A stretch of DNA of 6,375 bases from Burkholderiales bacterium (lineage in GTDB: Bacteria; Pseudomonadota; Gammaproteobacteria; Burkholderiales; Burkholderiaceae), in contig CAHJWV010000373.1 of NCBI GenBank assembly GCA_903643055.1, positions 1 to 6,375 of the forward strand. The letters run 5' to 3'. This document shows positions 5,714 through 6,375 of the stretch, piece by piece; the first letter of the stretch is position 1; every line of letters starts with the position of its first letter. The notes beneath the pieces were generated by a model. That model ran no database searches. It was given only the letters and a program-made list of their open reading frames with translations, and was not told where the DNA came from. Position numbers and translations under genes: made by a program.

Positions 5714-5778
5714 TTGGCCATCAAGCATCGATCATGGATCGGTCGCCTGACGGGCTCGGCACATGAGCCCATGGCCAA
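5714..5778. other. Possible three-way-junction fold in the non-coding gap after the tRNA
   Basis: In the gap between the tRNA terminator and the permease stop, TTGGCCAT (5714-5721) is exactly complementary to ATGGCCAA (5771-5778). Inside are two further stems: ATCGATC (5727-5733) with GATCGGT (5737-5743), containing one T·G wobble and a 3-nt loop, and GGGCTC (5752-5757) with GAGCCC (5765-5770) and a 7-nt loop, which abuts the outer stem. There is no T-tract on either strand. It may be a chance fold in GC-rich DNA or a transcript 3'-end structure of the permease operon. Confidence 0.25.
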
Positions 5779-5837
5779 ACCATTGAGCATGCGGATCGAG
5801 CCTGCGCGCTGCAGCGATCCTTCAACCCTCAAGGCCC

Positions 5838-6375
5838 TCAAGGCACCGGCCGCTGCTTCATCAGCCTGGCCTGCAACAGCACAACCACCAGCAAGAAGAC
5901 GCCGCGAATCACTGACTGCCAGTACGACGACAAGGTCACCTGGCCGAGGCCGTTCTCGAAGTTGAGCAGATTGAACACCAGGCCCAGCAGCACGGCGCCC
6001 AGCATCGTCGTTGCGATCGAGCCGATGCCTCCGCTGAGCAAGGTGCCACCGACCACCACGGCCGAGATCGCGAACAGATCCCAGCCGAGGCCTTCATTCG
6101 GTTGACCCGAGCCTTGCGCTGCGAGCAACACGCCGGCCAAGCCCGCCAACGCTCCCGACAAGGCATAGACCAGCACCACGTTGCGGCCGACGTTGAGGCC
6201 CATCAACTTGGCGGCTTCTTCACTGCCGCCAATGGCCAGCGTGTGCCGGCCGAAACGCGTGTAGCCATGCAGCACCAGCGCGAGCATAAAGACCACCAGC
6301 GCCACCCATAGCGGCACCGGCAGGCCGAGCCAATCGCCTTGGCCGAACTCGGTGAAGCCGCTGTCGTACGAGACG
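5838..6375 (-). CDS. Sugar ABC transporter permease, RbsC/YjfF type, C-terminal part (start beyond right edge)
   Basis: The frame is open from the right edge (first full codon at 6374) to a TGA at 5840-5838, giving the last 178 residues of a membrane permease. An in-frame ATG at 6317 is not the start: matching sequence (VSYDSGFTEFGQGDWLGLPV) continues upstream of it. Family signs are LGLPVPLWVAL, then TRFGRHTLAIGGSEEAAKLMG (T39-G59), which holds the loop that contacts the ATPase, then SGALAGLAGVLLAAQ, and the glycine-rich VVVGGTLLSGGIGSI (106-120). About five membrane segments are visible. This is the carbohydrate-uptake BPD_transp_2 family, whose permease pairs with a periplasmic sugar-binding protein and an RbsA-like ATPase. 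The ending, with NFEN and SSYWQSVIRGVFLLVVVLLQ, recalls E. coli YjfF (galactofuranose uptake), but I cannot assign the sugar. It is the last gene of an operon entering from the right. Confidence 0.87.
   Translation of the reverse strand, partial: VSYDSGFTEFGQGDWLGLPVPLWVALVVFMLALVLHGYTRFGRHTLAIGGSEEAAKLMGLNVGRNVVLVYALSGALAGLAGVLLAAQGSGQPNEGLGWDLFAISAVVVGGTLLSGGIGSIATTMLGAVLLGLVFNLLNFENGLGQVTLSSYWQSVIRGVFLLVVVLLQARLMKQRPVP

Noticed and set aside
5714..5965. An 83-codon plus-strand frame after the tRNA
   Set aside because: Its second half is antisense to the permease, its composition is Arg/Ser/Ala noise, and no ribosome site is visible.

Overview
This window looks like core chromosome of a high-GC betaproteobacterium. 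It most resembles Burkholderiales (Comamonadaceae or the Leptothrix/Rubrivivax group); this is inferred from protein resemblance and gene order, not from a search. I see no phage, transposon, CRISPR, defence or biosynthetic cassette, and no convincing new multi-gene system. The curiosities are local: an expanded hexanucleotide repeat and a duplicated helix motif in the FtsY N-terminal domain, a membrane-anchored DUF2726 protein between the two SRP GTPase genes, and some unexplained hairpins.

Left part, minus strand (1-1914). Three genes are read right to left: a CcsA/HemX-type cytochrome c assembly membrane protein, a small PP0621-family protein with a Cys/His cluster, and the start of a PilS-type sensor kinase whose catalytic half lies beyond base 1. 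The PP0621 stop and the pilS start overlap as ATGA, which suggests translational coupling.

Centre, plus strand (1963-4183). ffh, encoding the signal recognition particle GTPase Ffh, starts 48 bp from the divergent ccsA start. It is followed, after an 85-bp spacer with two hairpins, by a DUF2726 protein with one N-terminal membrane segment.

Right-centre, minus strand (4288-5493). ftsY, encoding the SRP receptor GTPase, converges on the DUF2726 gene across a 104-bp gap with terminator-like stems. Ffh and FtsY form the GTPase pair that delivers nascent membrane proteins to the Sec translocon. Having both genes within about 1 kb end to end is neat but not evidence of co-transcription, because they lie on opposite strands.

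Right part. A CAU-anticodon tRNA (5574-5650, probably elongator tRNA-Met) runs divergently from ftsY. It has a perfect TATAAT box upstream and a strong intrinsic terminator downstream. After 140 bp of non-coding sequence with a possible three-way-junction fold comes the C-terminal part of a sugar ABC-transporter permease (RbsC/YjfF type) on the minus strand, whose start lies beyond the right edge.
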